Origin: LSCE01 sp050485425
Lineage (GTDB): Bacteria > Pseudomonadota > Gammaproteobacteria > Nitrococcales > Aquisalimonadaceae
Direction of reading: 5' to 3'
Length of the DNA stretch: 32,679 nucleotides
NCBI GenBank assembly: GCA_050485425.1
Contig: JBJHBJ010000056.1
Location: forward strand, 1 to 32,679
Below, in pieces: positions 22,642 through 31,022 of the stretch (its first letter is position 1; each line of letters starts with the position of its first letter). The translations under genes and the position numbers were made by a program. The notes below the pieces were generated by a model. That model was not told the DNA's origin. It saw only the letters and a program-made list of their open reading frames with translations, and ran no database searches.

Positions 22642-24529
22642 GCATACGCCGGCGCTCCTCGACGAACAGTGTGATACCGGCGCGATCCAGGTATTCCAGT
22701 ACCTGGATCGTGAGATTGCGGCCGATGCCACTTCGGTCGCGGTAGTCTGCCGCACTGAACGTGCCGTCCGGGGCGCCCTCCGCCAGTTGCCGGGCCACGT
22801 CCGTGAGAGCCTGTACCGTTTCCGGCAGGAAGTAGCGGTTGTCCGCCACCCGTTCCAGGTGGCCGAGCCGGACATAATGCTCGAGCTTTTCCAGCAGTGC
22901 CGGCTTTTCCATGCCCAGGCTCTCGGCCAGGTCACCGGTGATCGGAGGGCGCAGGCCGGAGGCTTGCAGCACGACGGTGATGCGGGCGAGCAAGTCACGA
23001 TCCTGGCGTGACAGCCGCGGCTCGTGGTCGGGAAGGCTCAGGCAGAATCCGCGTCGAAGGATCGCCTTGTCCTGGATCAGCTCGCGAAGCGCGGAAGCGA
23101 GCGCCGGTCGGGGAACGCGCAGGCCGAGCGCATTTGCGAGGCTGGCTTCGTCGGGTCCCACGCTGTCCGGCGATTGCTCATGCAACCGGCAGAGCGTGTC
23201 GAGCAGTTTCTGCCGCAGCCCCTTCCAGTGTTGCGGACTGAAGGCCAGATGGTCGTCCGCCAGCGGAATGCGCTGCGACGGTACGCGCTGCAGCAGAGTC
23301 TCGGCTGCAGCAGGCTCGAGATTCCGGCCCTTGATAAAGGCGTCGATCACGACGCCGGTTGCGGAAGCGTCAAGCAGGCGCTGTAGCGCCGTTGCATCGT
23401 CGGCCGCCTCCAGCGCCTGCAGTTGCTGCAGCCGCCAGGGTTTGGCGCGCCCACGGCGCGGGCCGAACGGATCCAGCACCTGGCCGCCGCCGATGGTGCG
23501 CCGGGCCGACTGGTCGCGCACGATGAAGCGGTCGCCGAAGCGCACGTTCGCCGGGGCGTTCAGCACCAGTTGTACCAGGCCCTGTTCACCCGGGGCGATG
23601 GCGCCGCGTTCCAGGGTGGCCACGCGGCCGGTGAATGCGGCGGCGCCCAGATGCACGTGGACCGGCGTCCAGTGGCCGAGGGGGTGTTCTTCGTCGGGCA
23701 GTACGCGCAGCTGCGCGTCAATACGCTGGACGCTGATCTGGGCATCTGGCGCCACCAGCCAGTCGCCGCGACGCGGAGGGCGATTGCGCAGGGAACTCCC
23801 GGCCAGATTCAGTGCGCAACGCTGGCCGGCGGTGGCCGTCTCCGCGGCACGCCCCTGGGCGTGCAGCCCTCGGACGCGAACCGGCAGCCCGGCCGGCGAG
23901 ATCAGGAGCTTGTCGCCGACGCCCACTGTTCCGGTCGCCACCGTGCCGGTGGCGACCAGTCCGGTGCCGGGCAGGGTGAAGCTGCGGTCCACCGCCAGAC
24001 GGAAGCAGCGTCCGGTCTCCGCCGGGGTCGCGCGAATGGCGAACAGATGGTTCCGCAGTTCCTGCACGCCGTCGCCGGACGCCGCCGAAACCGGGACAAT
24101 CGGGCTGTCACCCCAGGCTGAGGAGGCCAGTAGCGTCTCCACCTCTGCGCGCGCTTGCTCCAGGCGCGCGGGCTCCGCAAGGTCGGTCCGGGTCAGCGCC
24201 ACCAGGGCCCGGGGGATGCCGAGCAGGGTCATGATGGCCAGATGTTCCCGGGTCTGCGGCATCGGGCCCTCGTCGGCCGCCACCACCAGCAGGGCCACAT
24301 CGATGGCAGCCACACCTGCCAGCATGTTGCGCAGAAAGCGCTCGTGGCCGGGTACGTCCACGAAGCCCAGTGGTTCGCCGCCGTCCGGCCGGTCCAGGTA
24401 GGCGAAGCCGAGGTCGATCGTGAGGCCGCGTCGTTTCTCCTCTGCGGTGCGGTCGGTGTCAACCCCCGTCAGCGCCTTGACCAGGCGGGTCTTGCCGTGG
24501 TCCACATGACCGGCGGTGGCGACGATCAT
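22634..24529 (-). CDS. selB: selenocysteine-specific elongation factor SelB
   Basis: A 631-residue GTPase that carries Sec-tRNA to UGA codons flagged by a SECIS hairpin. G motifs are GHVDHGKT (residues 8-15), DVPGHERF and TRTDL. EF-Tu-like domains 2 and 3 follow, and the C-terminal about 250 residues form the winged-helix repeats that bind SECIS RNA (IGRNLTIQVLEYLDRAGI near the end). Start ATG 24529 gives the canonical MIVATAGHVDHGKT; the frame opens 47 residues earlier inside selA. The gap to selA is 7 nt, so the two are cotranscribed. Length is near E. coli SelB (614). Confidence 0.96.
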   Translation of the reverse strand: MIVATAGHVDHGKTRLVKALTGVDTDRTAEEKRRGLTIDLGFAYLDRPDGGEPLGFVDVPGHERFLRNMLAGVAAIDVALLVVAADEGPMPQTREHLAIMTLLGIPRALVALTRTDLAEPARLEQARAEVETLLASSAWGDSPIVPVSAASGDGVQELRNHLFAIRATPAETGRCFRLAVDRSFTLPGTGLVATGTVATGTVGVGDKLLISPAGLPVRVRGLHAQGRAAETATAGQRCALNLAGSSLRNRPPRRGDWLVAPDAQISVQRIDAQLRVLPDEEHPLGHWTPVHVHLGAAAFTGRVATLERGAIAPGEQGLVQLVLNAPANVRFGDRFIVRDQSARRTIGGGQVLDPFGPRRGRAKPWRLQQLQALEAADDATALQRLLDASATGVVIDAFIKGRNLEPAAAETLLQRVPSQRIPLADDHLAFSPQHWKGLRQKLLDTLCRLHEQSPDSVGPDEASLANALGLRVPRPALASALRELIQDKAILRRGFCLSLPDHEPRLSRQDRDLLARITVVLQASGLRPPITGDLAESLGMEKPALLEKLEHYVRLGHLERVADNRYFLPETVQALTDVARQLAEGAPDGTFSAADYRDRSGIGRNLTIQVLEYLDRAGITLFVEERRRMRQ

Positions 24530-24536
24530 CAGCTTC

Positions 24537-25925
24537 TCACCGTGCGGCGTCGAGTTGGGCGAGCAAGGGGGAGGCGTCTTCCAGGCAGCGCATGTCCAGC
24601 AGCAGCGCCCCCTCGGCCAGACGGCCGATAACCGGTACCGGCAGGGAACGGAGGCGGGCGGCCAGTTCATCCAGGGCGCGGCCGCTGGTTCGTGCGCCGT
24701 CAGCGCGGCACAGGCGAAGTGCCGTGCTGGGCAGCAGGTCGACGGGCAGTGAACCGCTGCCGATCTGGCTGTCGGTGTCCACCAGTTCCGCCCGCCAGTC
24801 CCGGCCGGCCCAGCGCTGCAGGGACGGCAGCACGGTGCGTGCGGTCTCCGCGATCTGCTCCCGACTTCGGGTCAGCAGGCGCAGGGTGGGGACGCGCTCG
24901 CGCAGGCGGTCGGGATCAGCGTACAGCCGCAGTACGGCTTCCAGTGCGGCCAGGGTCATCCTGTCGCAACGCATGGCGCGCTTCATCGGGTTTCCGCGCA
25001 GCCGGTCAAGCAATGCTGCCTTGCCGATCAGCATCCCGGCCTGCGGTCCTCCCAGCAGTTTGTCGCCGCTGAAACTGACCAGGTCGGTGCCACGGGCCAG
25101 GGTTTCCATGGGTGTAGGCTCCCGGGGCAGGCCGAGCCTGGTCAAATCGGCGAGCGTGCCGCTGCCCAGGTCCACCATGAACGGCAGCCCGCGCCCGGCG
25201 GCCAGTGTCGCCAGTTCGCGCTCGTTCACCTCTGCGGTGAAACCCTGGACCTGATAGTTGCTGGTATGGACTTTCAGGATCATGGCCGTTCGCGGCCCGA
25301 TGGCGTCCGCGTAGTCCCGCAGATGGGTGCGGTTGGTCGTTCCGACCTCCCGCAGCCGGCAGCCCGCCCGGGCCATGATGTCAGGCAGCCGGAAGGCGCC
25401 GCCGATCTCGATGAGCTCACCGCGGGAGACGATCACTTCCCGGCGCAGTGCCAGGCTGTTCAGTGCGAGCATGACGGCGGCAGCGTTGTTGTTGACCACA
25501 CAGGCTGCCTCGGCACCGGTCAGGCGTTTCAGCCAGCCGCTCACGTGATCGTCGCGCTCGCCGCGTCGGCCGCGAGCGAGATCGTATTCCAGGTTGGAGG
25601 CGCCGGCCGCGATGCGCGTCATGGCCTCGATGGCCTCCGGCGGCAGCGGCGCGCGGCCGAGATTGGTGTGCAGCACGGTGCCGGTCAGGTTGTAGACGGT
25701 GCGCTGGCTGGGGGCGATCCGTTTCTCCAGCGCGCCTTTTACGGCCACGGAGATTGCTTCCTCGCGCGTGTCGCACCGGCCGGCGCGACACGCCTCCAGC
25801 GTGGCGCGGACGGCGTCCACCACCAGTTGGCGGCCATGGGTCTCGGCCATGGCCGCCACCACCGGCCAGCCCAGTACCCGGTCCACCGACGGGAGTTGCT
25901 GCAGGTGTGTCCTGTCGACGCTCAT
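24537..25925 (-). CDS. selA: L-seryl-tRNA(Sec) selenium transferase SelA
   Basis: A 462-residue PLP enzyme that converts Ser-tRNA-Sec to Sec-tRNA-Sec using selenophosphate. The N-terminal tRNA-binding helices hold LPSVDRVL. TVYNLTGTVLHTNLGRAPLP and VVNNNAAAVMLAL are family motifs, and the PLP lysine lies in SFSGDKLLGGPQAG. Length matches the family. ATG 25925 has GGAG 8 nt upstream, but that GGAG lies inside a 10-bp hairpin. The preceding selenoprotein ends 36 nt upstream in the same reading frame. selB follows after 7 nt. Confidence 0.97.
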   Translation of the reverse strand: MSVDRTHLQQLPSVDRVLGWPVVAAMAETHGRQLVVDAVRATLEACRAGRCDTREEAISVAVKGALEKRIAPSQRTVYNLTGTVLHTNLGRAPLPPEAIEAMTRIAAGASNLEYDLARGRRGERDDHVSGWLKRLTGAEAACVVNNNAAAVMLALNSLALRREVIVSRGELIEIGGAFRLPDIMARAGCRLREVGTTNRTHLRDYADAIGPRTAMILKVHTSNYQVQGFTAEVNERELATLAAGRGLPFMVDLGSGTLADLTRLGLPREPTPMETLARGTDLVSFSGDKLLGGPQAGMLIGKAALLDRLRGNPMKRAMRCDRMTLAALEAVLRLYADPDRLRERVPTLRLLTRSREQIAETARTVLPSLQRWAGRDWRAELVDTDSQIGSGSLPVDLLPSTALRLCRADGARTSGRALDELAARLRSLPVPVIGRLAEGALLLDMRCLEDASPLLAQLDAAR

Positions 25926-25928
25926 CGT

Positions 25929-25954
25929 GCGGTCTCCGGGGTGGCGGAGACCGC
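25929..25954 (-). promoter_or_regulatory. hairpin covering the selA ribosome binding site
   Basis: On the minus strand GCGGTCTCCG (25954-25945), loop CCACCC and CGGAGACCGC (25938-25929) form a perfect 10-bp stem. It starts 7 nt after the UGA stop of the selenoprotein and ends 3 nt before the selA ATG. Its 3' arm contains the GGAG Shine-Dalgarno. It may throttle selA translation. E. coli selAB is known to carry a SelB-binding SECIS-like leader; whether this does the same is unknown. Confidence 0.6.
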
Positions 25955-25961
25955 CGCACCG

Positions 25962-26480
25962 TCAGTCGCCGGTGATCGCCCGCAGTATGGCGTCCAGTGC
26001 CTGATCGGCCAGCGTGTGCATCTCGTCCACGGTGCGGTCCTGGATCGGGTGCGCGACGAACACCATCGCCGGATCGAAACCCAGCGCACGGCTTTGAATC
26101 TCCGCCGCCTGGACGAATTCCGTGGACGCAACGCCGACTCCCGGTATGCCCCGACCTTCGAGGTCTGCGATGTCATGCATACAGCACGACGTGCAGGAGC
26201 CTCAGTCGGCCAGGCCTTCCACCAGCAGATCGCAGTCGGCGGCAATCTGCTGTTTCAGGGCGACCGGCGCCACCCGGGTGAACGTCGGCTTGCGGTAACG
26301 GAGGACGTTGATGCCCCGTTGCTCCAGCAGCTCCTGCAGCCGGTTCAGGAACAGGTCCCCCTTCGGCTTGGAGATGTCCAGCAGGCCGACGGTCAGGCCG
26401 TCGAGGCTGGCGGGGCGCGGCAGCCGTGGCCTCTCCGCCGGCGCTCGCTCCGCTGTCGGGTCCAGTAGTGTGGTGGTCAC
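25962..26480 (-). CDS. UGSC-motif selenoprotein (Sec93 at in-frame UGA)
   Basis: A 172-residue protein if the UGA at 26204-26202 is read as Sec. Both halves share one frame: upstream ends LLVEGLAD, downstream begins GSCTSCCMHDIADLEGRGIP, giving a redox-like U-G-S-C (93-96) plus Cys99 and Cys100. This matches the UGSC selenoprotein family known from marine metagenomes, of unknown reaction. Start is GTG 26480, overlapping the Trx-domain gene's TGA as GTGA. A SECIS-like hairpin follows the UGA, and selA, selB, selC and selD lie downstream. The true stop is also UGA (25964-25962). Without Sec this would appear as two short ORFs. Confidence 0.88.
26172..26190 (-). promoter_or_regulatory. candidate bacterial SECIS element
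   Basis: On the minus strand GTCGTGC (26190-26184) pairs with GCATGAC (26178-26172), 7 bp with one G-U, around loop TGTAT. The loop starts 19 nt after the UGA and has G as its second base. Both features fit the published bacterial SECIS pattern (loop roughly 16-37 nt after UGA, G in the first two loop bases). Folding was done by eye. Confidence 0.65.
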
Positions 26481-27913
26481 GATGCGATCTCCCTGGTGAC
26501 GGGTGATGAGCCGATCGGGCCCGAGGCGGCCCAGCCGGCGATCACCGCGGAAAACAGACCGGCGGTACCGCCGGCCCGAACGATGTTGAGTCCGCCGGGG
26601 CGGAACTTGGGCACCGTGGTGCCGGCGACACTGGCAGGCAGGCCTTCGGCAATGCCGCCGGCGCCGGCAACCAGTTCGTCGCCCGGTAACTGTAACAGTT
26701 GCTCCAGTTCCTCGCGCAAACGGCCCTTGGTCCAGCCGGCGTCGATGAAGACCCGGCTGTGTTCCGGCGATACGACCAGCACGGCGTCTCCCGCCATCGC
26801 CAGCTTGGTGTTGTCCACGGCCCGCAGTGAATTGGCGAAACTGCGCGCCAGCGATTCCGGCGTGCGGGATTTCTGGTCGACAACGCCCTGGACCCCCTCG
26901 CCGGCAAACAGCGTGACCGTGGAAGCGTCCGGTGGATATCCCCGCTCGCTTGCCAGCGATTCCCACGGGCTGTCCTCGGCCTCGGCGAAGCAGAAGGTGT
27001 ACTTGCCGGGGTTGCCCAGTGTCGAGCGATCGATTTCCCCCGGGCGGCCGCCGCCGACGTTGCGGATGAGCAGTTGCAGGGCCCGGCCGATGGTGGCGTT
27101 GGCACGGTTGCCCTGGCCCAGGGCATTGACTCCGGAATTCATGCCGATGGCTTTCGCCACCGGGCCGTTCACGATCACCACCGGCCCCGCGAACATCGTG
27201 GTGCAGAGCACGCCGTGCATGCCGAAGGCGTCGTCCAGTGCGGCCTCCACGGCGGCCAGCACCACGGGCATGTATTCGGGCTTGCAGCCGGCCATGACCG
27301 CGTTCACCGCCACCTTTTCCACCGTGCACGGTGCGAGATCCGGCGGCACTTCGCCCAGCACCTCGTCCGCCGGCCGGCTGGTGCCCCCGAGCATGCGCAT
27401 CACGCGCTCGGCGGTCGGCGGCACCACCGGCAGGCCATCGGTCCAGCCCCGTTCGTAGCACGCCTCCATGATGTCTTCGGCGTCGCCCAGTTCGACCTGC
27501 CGGGAGCGCAGCCGTGTGCTGCCGAAGCGTATGGCCAGGTCTTCGGCCACGCCCGGGTCCAGGGTCCTGGAGCCACACCCCGGACGGGAGGCGGGGAGGT
27601 CGGCGCCCAGTGGCGAGACGCCGCTGATACGCTGCCAGTCCTCCCGGTGCCAGCCGAAGGTGCGTTCCACCTCGCGGCCGTTCTCCATGCGGATCAGCGT
27701 CGGCACGATCTCCGGCTGCAGGCGATAGGAGTGTTCCAGTGTGGCATCGTGAATCACGCCCGGCAGGCCGGAGGCATAGTCGGCGCTGTCCTGGCTGAGC
27801 ACCGTCAGGGGCTGTCGCCCTTCCGCCAGTTCATGCAGCACGGGCTCTATCAGCGTGCAGGTGGGGCAATCGCGCTTGGCGATCACGATCAGACCGTCGG
27901 GCAGGTCGGTCAT
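26477..27913 (-). CDS. thioredoxin-fold N-terminus fused to a large uncharacterised domain, UGSC partner
   Basis: A 478-residue protein. Residues 1-95 look like a thioredoxin/glutaredoxin fold with CPTC at 16-19 (IAKRDCPTCTLIEPVL) and a cis-Pro-like EIVPTLIRM. From about 125 to 478 lies a conserved domain I cannot name; motifs include GWTDGLPVVPPTAERV, VEKVAVNAVMAGCKPEYMPVV, NGPVAKAIGMNSG, NVGGGRPGEID and GNPGKYTFC. A single Cys is in PGCGS (about 112). It has GGGGAG 6-7 nt before ATG 27913 and a 4-nt overlap with the UGSC selenoprotein, so the two probably act together as a redox pair. Predicted soluble; function unknown. Confidence 0.8.
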   Translation of the reverse strand: MTDLPDGLIVIAKRDCPTCTLIEPVLHELAEGRQPLTVLSQDSADYASGLPGVIHDATLEHSYRLQPEIVPTLIRMENGREVERTFGWHREDWQRISGVSPLGADLPASRPGCGSRTLDPGVAEDLAIRFGSTRLRSRQVELGDAEDIMEACYERGWTDGLPVVPPTAERVMRMLGGTSRPADEVLGEVPPDLAPCTVEKVAVNAVMAGCKPEYMPVVLAAVEAALDDAFGMHGVLCTTMFAGPVVIVNGPVAKAIGMNSGVNALGQGNRANATIGRALQLLIRNVGGGRPGEIDRSTLGNPGKYTFCFAEAEDSPWESLASERGYPPDASTVTLFAGEGVQGVVDQKSRTPESLARSFANSLRAVDNTKLAMAGDAVLVVSPEHSRVFIDAGWTKGRLREELEQLLQLPGDELVAGAGGIAEGLPASVAGTTVPKFRPGGLNIVRAGGTAGLFSAVIAGWAASGPIGSSPVTREIAS

Positions 27914-28175
27914 GCCCGTCTCCCCTTGGTTGTTGTCGGTGTGGCCGGTGGTGATTCCTTGCGCCGAGCGCGGGAATCGATCAGCGCTTCCTTAAGCGAA
28001 GGTAGCACAGGCTGGCGCGTGCCCGGTATGCCCGTTTCCGAATGGGCGCCGGGAAGCGTGGGCGGGACGGGCAGGAGGCCCCGGTACGCTGTAGACTGTG
28101 GCGCTGTTGAAACTGGCAGGGATGCCCGGACGGTCGGGTGTTCGCCGACGCGCCAGGAAGCCAAAAGGATTTCGC

Positions 28176-29873
28176 ATGTATTATCCCGATTCGATGGTAA
28201 CCCCCACCCTGATCATCATGCTTGCCGTTGCCGCTATTGTTTTCTGGGTGCGGTACTTCCACTACCAGCATGGCCGCGAGACGAAGCGGGCCAGCTACCA
28301 GCGGCAGGTACGCGACAATCGGCCGGTGGGGCGGCTCAGCCAGGAGCAGCGCCGCCTGCTCGACAAGGTGTTGGTCGTCGAGATCCAGCAGCAGGGCACT
28401 TCCCCGGAGCTGATGAACGGCGTCGGGCGGATTGATCCCGACATTTATCGCGAGCAGGGTGAGGTGTTGCTGCGGCAGCGGCAGGCGCCCGCGGCGCCCA
28501 GGATGCACGGCGGCGGCACCGTTGCGGCAATTCCCCACATCTACCACGAAATCAATGGGGTGGAATGCTGGCTGCCCGCGAACGCCGTGCGGCACATCCG
28601 GGGCGGTGCCGAGAATACGGTCGAATTCGTCATGGCGGAAAAGACCGCCATCGTGGTCCGCATCAACGAAACCTATGATCTGTTCGCCCGCAGCACCCTG
28701 GATGAAGCGGTGGAGGACGGGCCGGCGTACGGTGATATCGTTGTCAGCGACAGCGTGAATCACCTCTGCCTGTCGCCGCTACCGCTGCCCACCCTGCACG
28801 AGCCATCGAATGCCCGGCTCTACATCAAGGCGGTCAGGCAGCAGGTGCTCATGCTATCGGCACGGCTCGAGCACGGTGCTTCGGACTGGCGGTTCGCCAT
28901 CGGCCTGGCCATGTTCGCTTTCGCCATGCTTGTCTGCTTTCCCGTCGCGCTGATCCTGCTGCTGAGTTTGCTGATGGGCGAGGGCATTGTACTCGCAGCG
29001 GAGATCTTTCTCTGGATGCTTCCCTGGACTGTCCTGCTGCCGCTGCTGCTGATCGGTTTCCTGGGGTATCGCCTGCTCTCCTTCCGCCCCGGGAGGGGTG
29101 GTGGTGACGGCCGTCCGGCGCTGTATTTCCACCGCCACCGACGGGAAGTGGCGTTCGTCGACCCGACCAGCGATGCGGTGGTGGTGCAGCCGTGGGAGGC
29201 GACAGAGGCGTGGCTGGAGGTGGTGAGAGGCCGTATGCACGGTTTCGGTGGTCACCGCAAGAGTCTGTGCCTGTGTTTTGGCGGCAGCGGTATGAACGCC
29301 CGGTACCGGTTCTATTTCGGATTCTATCCGTGGGAGTCCATCGATACCGTGATTTCCCACTGGGAAGCAGTTCGGCAGTTCATGGAAGGCGCGAAGCTGG
29401 ACGGAGTGGAGCAGTTGACCCCGGACGAGTTCATCGAACGGATCGGATCGGTCCGCGAGGGCTCACGAACCTGGCTGCAAAGCATGGAGACGGCACGGAA
29501 GGCGCATGCGGGAAGGCCTGGAGCGCAGGTCTGGTGGTGGCTCAAACGGGCGTTCTCCGCGTTCGCTCTCCCCTACTGGATCAGTGGCCTGGAATACCGC
29601 TACACCACCTGGCGCGAGCTGGCGGCGGCAAGGAAACGGCTGGGCGACTGGATGCAGCCATTGCCGGATGACGCTCATGCAAAGCCGGGCGCGGCATATG
29701 TCGAGCAAATGCAGCTCATCGCCTCTCTGGCCGAGCAGCGCGATCCGCTGCGGCTGGAGGACGTCTTCCATGAGGTGTGTGACAAGCCGACCGCTGCCGA
29801 CTACCGGCGCGTCATGACTTTCGATCGCCGGAGAACACGGGGCGAGGAGTGGGAGCTTCCCGATCGTGCGTGA
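28176..29873 (+). CDS. uncharacterised multi-span membrane protein
   Basis: A 565-residue protein. One membrane segment lies near the N-terminus (about 8-25). A soluble region follows (about 35-235), then two hydrophobic stretches (about 241-266 and 271-302) and a C-terminal soluble half of about 260 residues. The segment RPALYFHRHRREVAFVD just after the last span recalls DUF6708-type membrane proteins, but I cannot confirm that. I chose ATG 28176, with AAAAGGAT about 5 nt before it, over an ATG 26 codons earlier with a basic, non-hydrophobic lead. It is divergent from the thioredoxin-domain gene. No function assigned. Confidence 0.75.
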   Translation: MYYPDSMVTPTLIIMLAVAAIVFWVRYFHYQHGRETKRASYQRQVRDNRPVGRLSQEQRRLLDKVLVVEIQQQGTSPELMNGVGRIDPDIYREQGEVLLRQRQAPAAPRMHGGGTVAAIPHIYHEINGVECWLPANAVRHIRGGAENTVEFVMAEKTAIVVRINETYDLFARSTLDEAVEDGPAYGDIVVSDSVNHLCLSPLPLPTLHEPSNARLYIKAVRQQVLMLSARLEHGASDWRFAIGLAMFAFAMLVCFPVALILLLSLLMGEGIVLAAEIFLWMLPWTVLLPLLLIGFLGYRLLSFRPGRGGGDGRPALYFHRHRREVAFVDPTSDAVVVQPWEATEAWLEVVRGRMHGFGGHRKSLCLCFGGSGMNARYRFYFGFYPWESIDTVISHWEAVRQFMEGAKLDGVEQLTPDEFIERIGSVREGSRTWLQSMETARKAHAGRPGAQVWWWLKRAFSAFALPYWISGLEYRYTTWRELAAARKRLGDWMQPLPDDAHAKPGAAYVEQMQLIASLAEQRDPLRLEDVFHEVCDKPTAADYRRVMTFDRRRTRGEEWELPDRA

Positions 29874-29921
29874 TCGGCGGCTCCTTCGCTCGCAAAGGCA
29901 ACGCGTTCTGGTGGCGGGACA

Positions 29922-31004
29922 CTAACCTGGCTCCAGCACCCCGCGGCGGATCTGGTCTTCCTCGATGGATTCGAACAGGGCCTTGAAATTGCCCTCGCCG
30001 AAGCCCTCGTTACCCTTGCGCTGGATGATCTCGAAAAAGATCGGCCCGATCACCGTTTCGGTGAAGATCTGCAACAGCAGGCCCTGGCCTTCGGTGGGCG
30101 CACCGTCGATGAGGATGCGGCGTTCGCGCAGCCGCTGCAGGTTTTCGCCATGGCCTGGGACGCGTTCGTCCACCTTGTCGTAATAGGTGTCGGGCGTATC
30201 CAGCAGGGCCACGCCGGCGGCCCGGAGCCGGTCCACCGTGGCATAGATGTCGTCGGTTCCCAATGCGATGTGCTGGATGCCCTCGCCGTTGTACTCCCGG
30301 ATGAATTCCTCGATCTGGCTCTTTTCGTCCGCGGACTCGTTGATGGGGATGCGGATCCTGCCGTCAGGGCTGGTCATGGCCCGCGACGTCAGCCCGGTGA
30401 GCTTCCCTTCGATGTCGAAGTAGCGGATTTCGCGGAAGTTGAACAGCGTCTGGTAGAAGTCTGCCCAGCGGTCCATGCCACCGCGCGCCACGTTGTGCGT
30501 GAGGTGGTCGATGTAGGTCAGGCCGTGGCCCGCCGGGTTCGGGTCGACACCCGGGATGGGCTCGAAATCCACGTCGTAGACGGAACGTTCGCCGTAGCGG
30601 TCCACCAGGTAGAGCAGGGCGCCGCCAATGCCCTCGATGGCCGGGATGTTCAGCTCCATGGGCCCGGCCTTGGCCTGCACCGGCCTGGCGCCCTTGGCGA
30701 CCAGCGCCTTCATGGCGGCGTTGGCATCGCGAACCCGGAACGCCATGGCATTGGCGCAGGGCCCGTGGGCGCTGGCGAAGGACATGCCCTGGCTGCCGGG
30801 TTCGGCATTGAGGATGAAGTTGATACCGCCCTGACGGAACAGGCTCACGTTCTTGCTGCGATGCCGGGCCACCTTGCTGAAGCCCATGCGCAGGAACAAT
30901 GCTTCCAGCGCGTCCGGCGCCGGCGCCGCGTATTCCACGAACTCGAAGCCGTCCGTGCCGATCGGGTTGTCCCACAGGGATTGCTGCGCGTTCGGGCTGG
31001 TCAT
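29922..31004 (-). CDS. hppD: 4-hydroxyphenylpyruvate dioxygenase
   Basis: A 360-residue Fe(II) enzyme that converts 4-hydroxyphenylpyruvate to homogentisate in tyrosine breakdown. Iron ligands His167 (YIDHLTHNV), His245 (EGIQHIALGT) and Glu325 (PIFFEIIQRK) are all present, with the C-terminal GFGEGNFKALFESIE lid helix. ATG 31004 is preceded by GGAGG at 7 nt and gives the normal family length; the open frame extends 49 residues further but without family similarity. Homogentisate dioxygenase and fumarylacetoacetase genes are not in the window. It is divergent from an Lrp/AsnC regulator, which probably controls it. Confidence 0.96.
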   Translation of the reverse strand: MTSPNAQQSLWDNPIGTDGFEFVEYAAPAPDALEALFLRMGFSKVARHRSKNVSLFRQGGINFILNAEPGSQGMSFASAHGPCANAMAFRVRDANAAMKALVAKGARPVQAKAGPMELNIPAIEGIGGALLYLVDRYGERSVYDVDFEPIPGVDPNPAGHGLTYIDHLTHNVARGGMDRWADFYQTLFNFREIRYFDIEGKLTGLTSRAMTSPDGRIRIPINESADEKSQIEEFIREYNGEGIQHIALGTDDIYATVDRLRAAGVALLDTPDTYYDKVDERVPGHGENLQRLRERRILIDGAPTEGQGLLLQIFTETVIGPIFFEIIQRKGNEGFGEGNFKALFESIEEDQIRRGVLEPG

Positions 31005-31022
31005 GGCTGCGCCTCCAGAGGT

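Noticed and set aside
22911..24401. 496-codon plus-strand open frame opposite selB
   Set aside because: Ser/Arg/Pro-rich antisense shadow of SelB; no domain seen.
26159..26180. Internal ATG start (MHDIADLEG) as a separate small gene
   Set aside because: It lacks a ribosome binding site and begins inside the SECIS-like hairpin; it is better explained as the second half of the selenoprotein.
26202..26204. UGA as a nonsense mutation or pseudogene mark
   Set aside because: The frame continues with conserved-looking GSCTSCC, a SECIS-like hairpin follows and all sel genes are adjacent, so Sec is the better reading.
25266..26468. 400-codon plus-strand open frame across selA and the selenoprotein
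   Set aside because: Antisense to recognisable SelA and UGSC motifs, no ribosome binding site.
26202..27578. 458-codon minus-strand frame ending at the UGA
   Set aside because: Its first two thirds are a Gly/Arg-rich shadow of the thioredoxin-domain gene. Only the part from GTG 26480 is real, and it continues through the UGA.
29860..29877. Hairpin CCGATC / GATCGG at the end of the membrane protein gene as a terminator
   Set aside because: Only 6 bp and no T-run; it also overlaps the stop codon.
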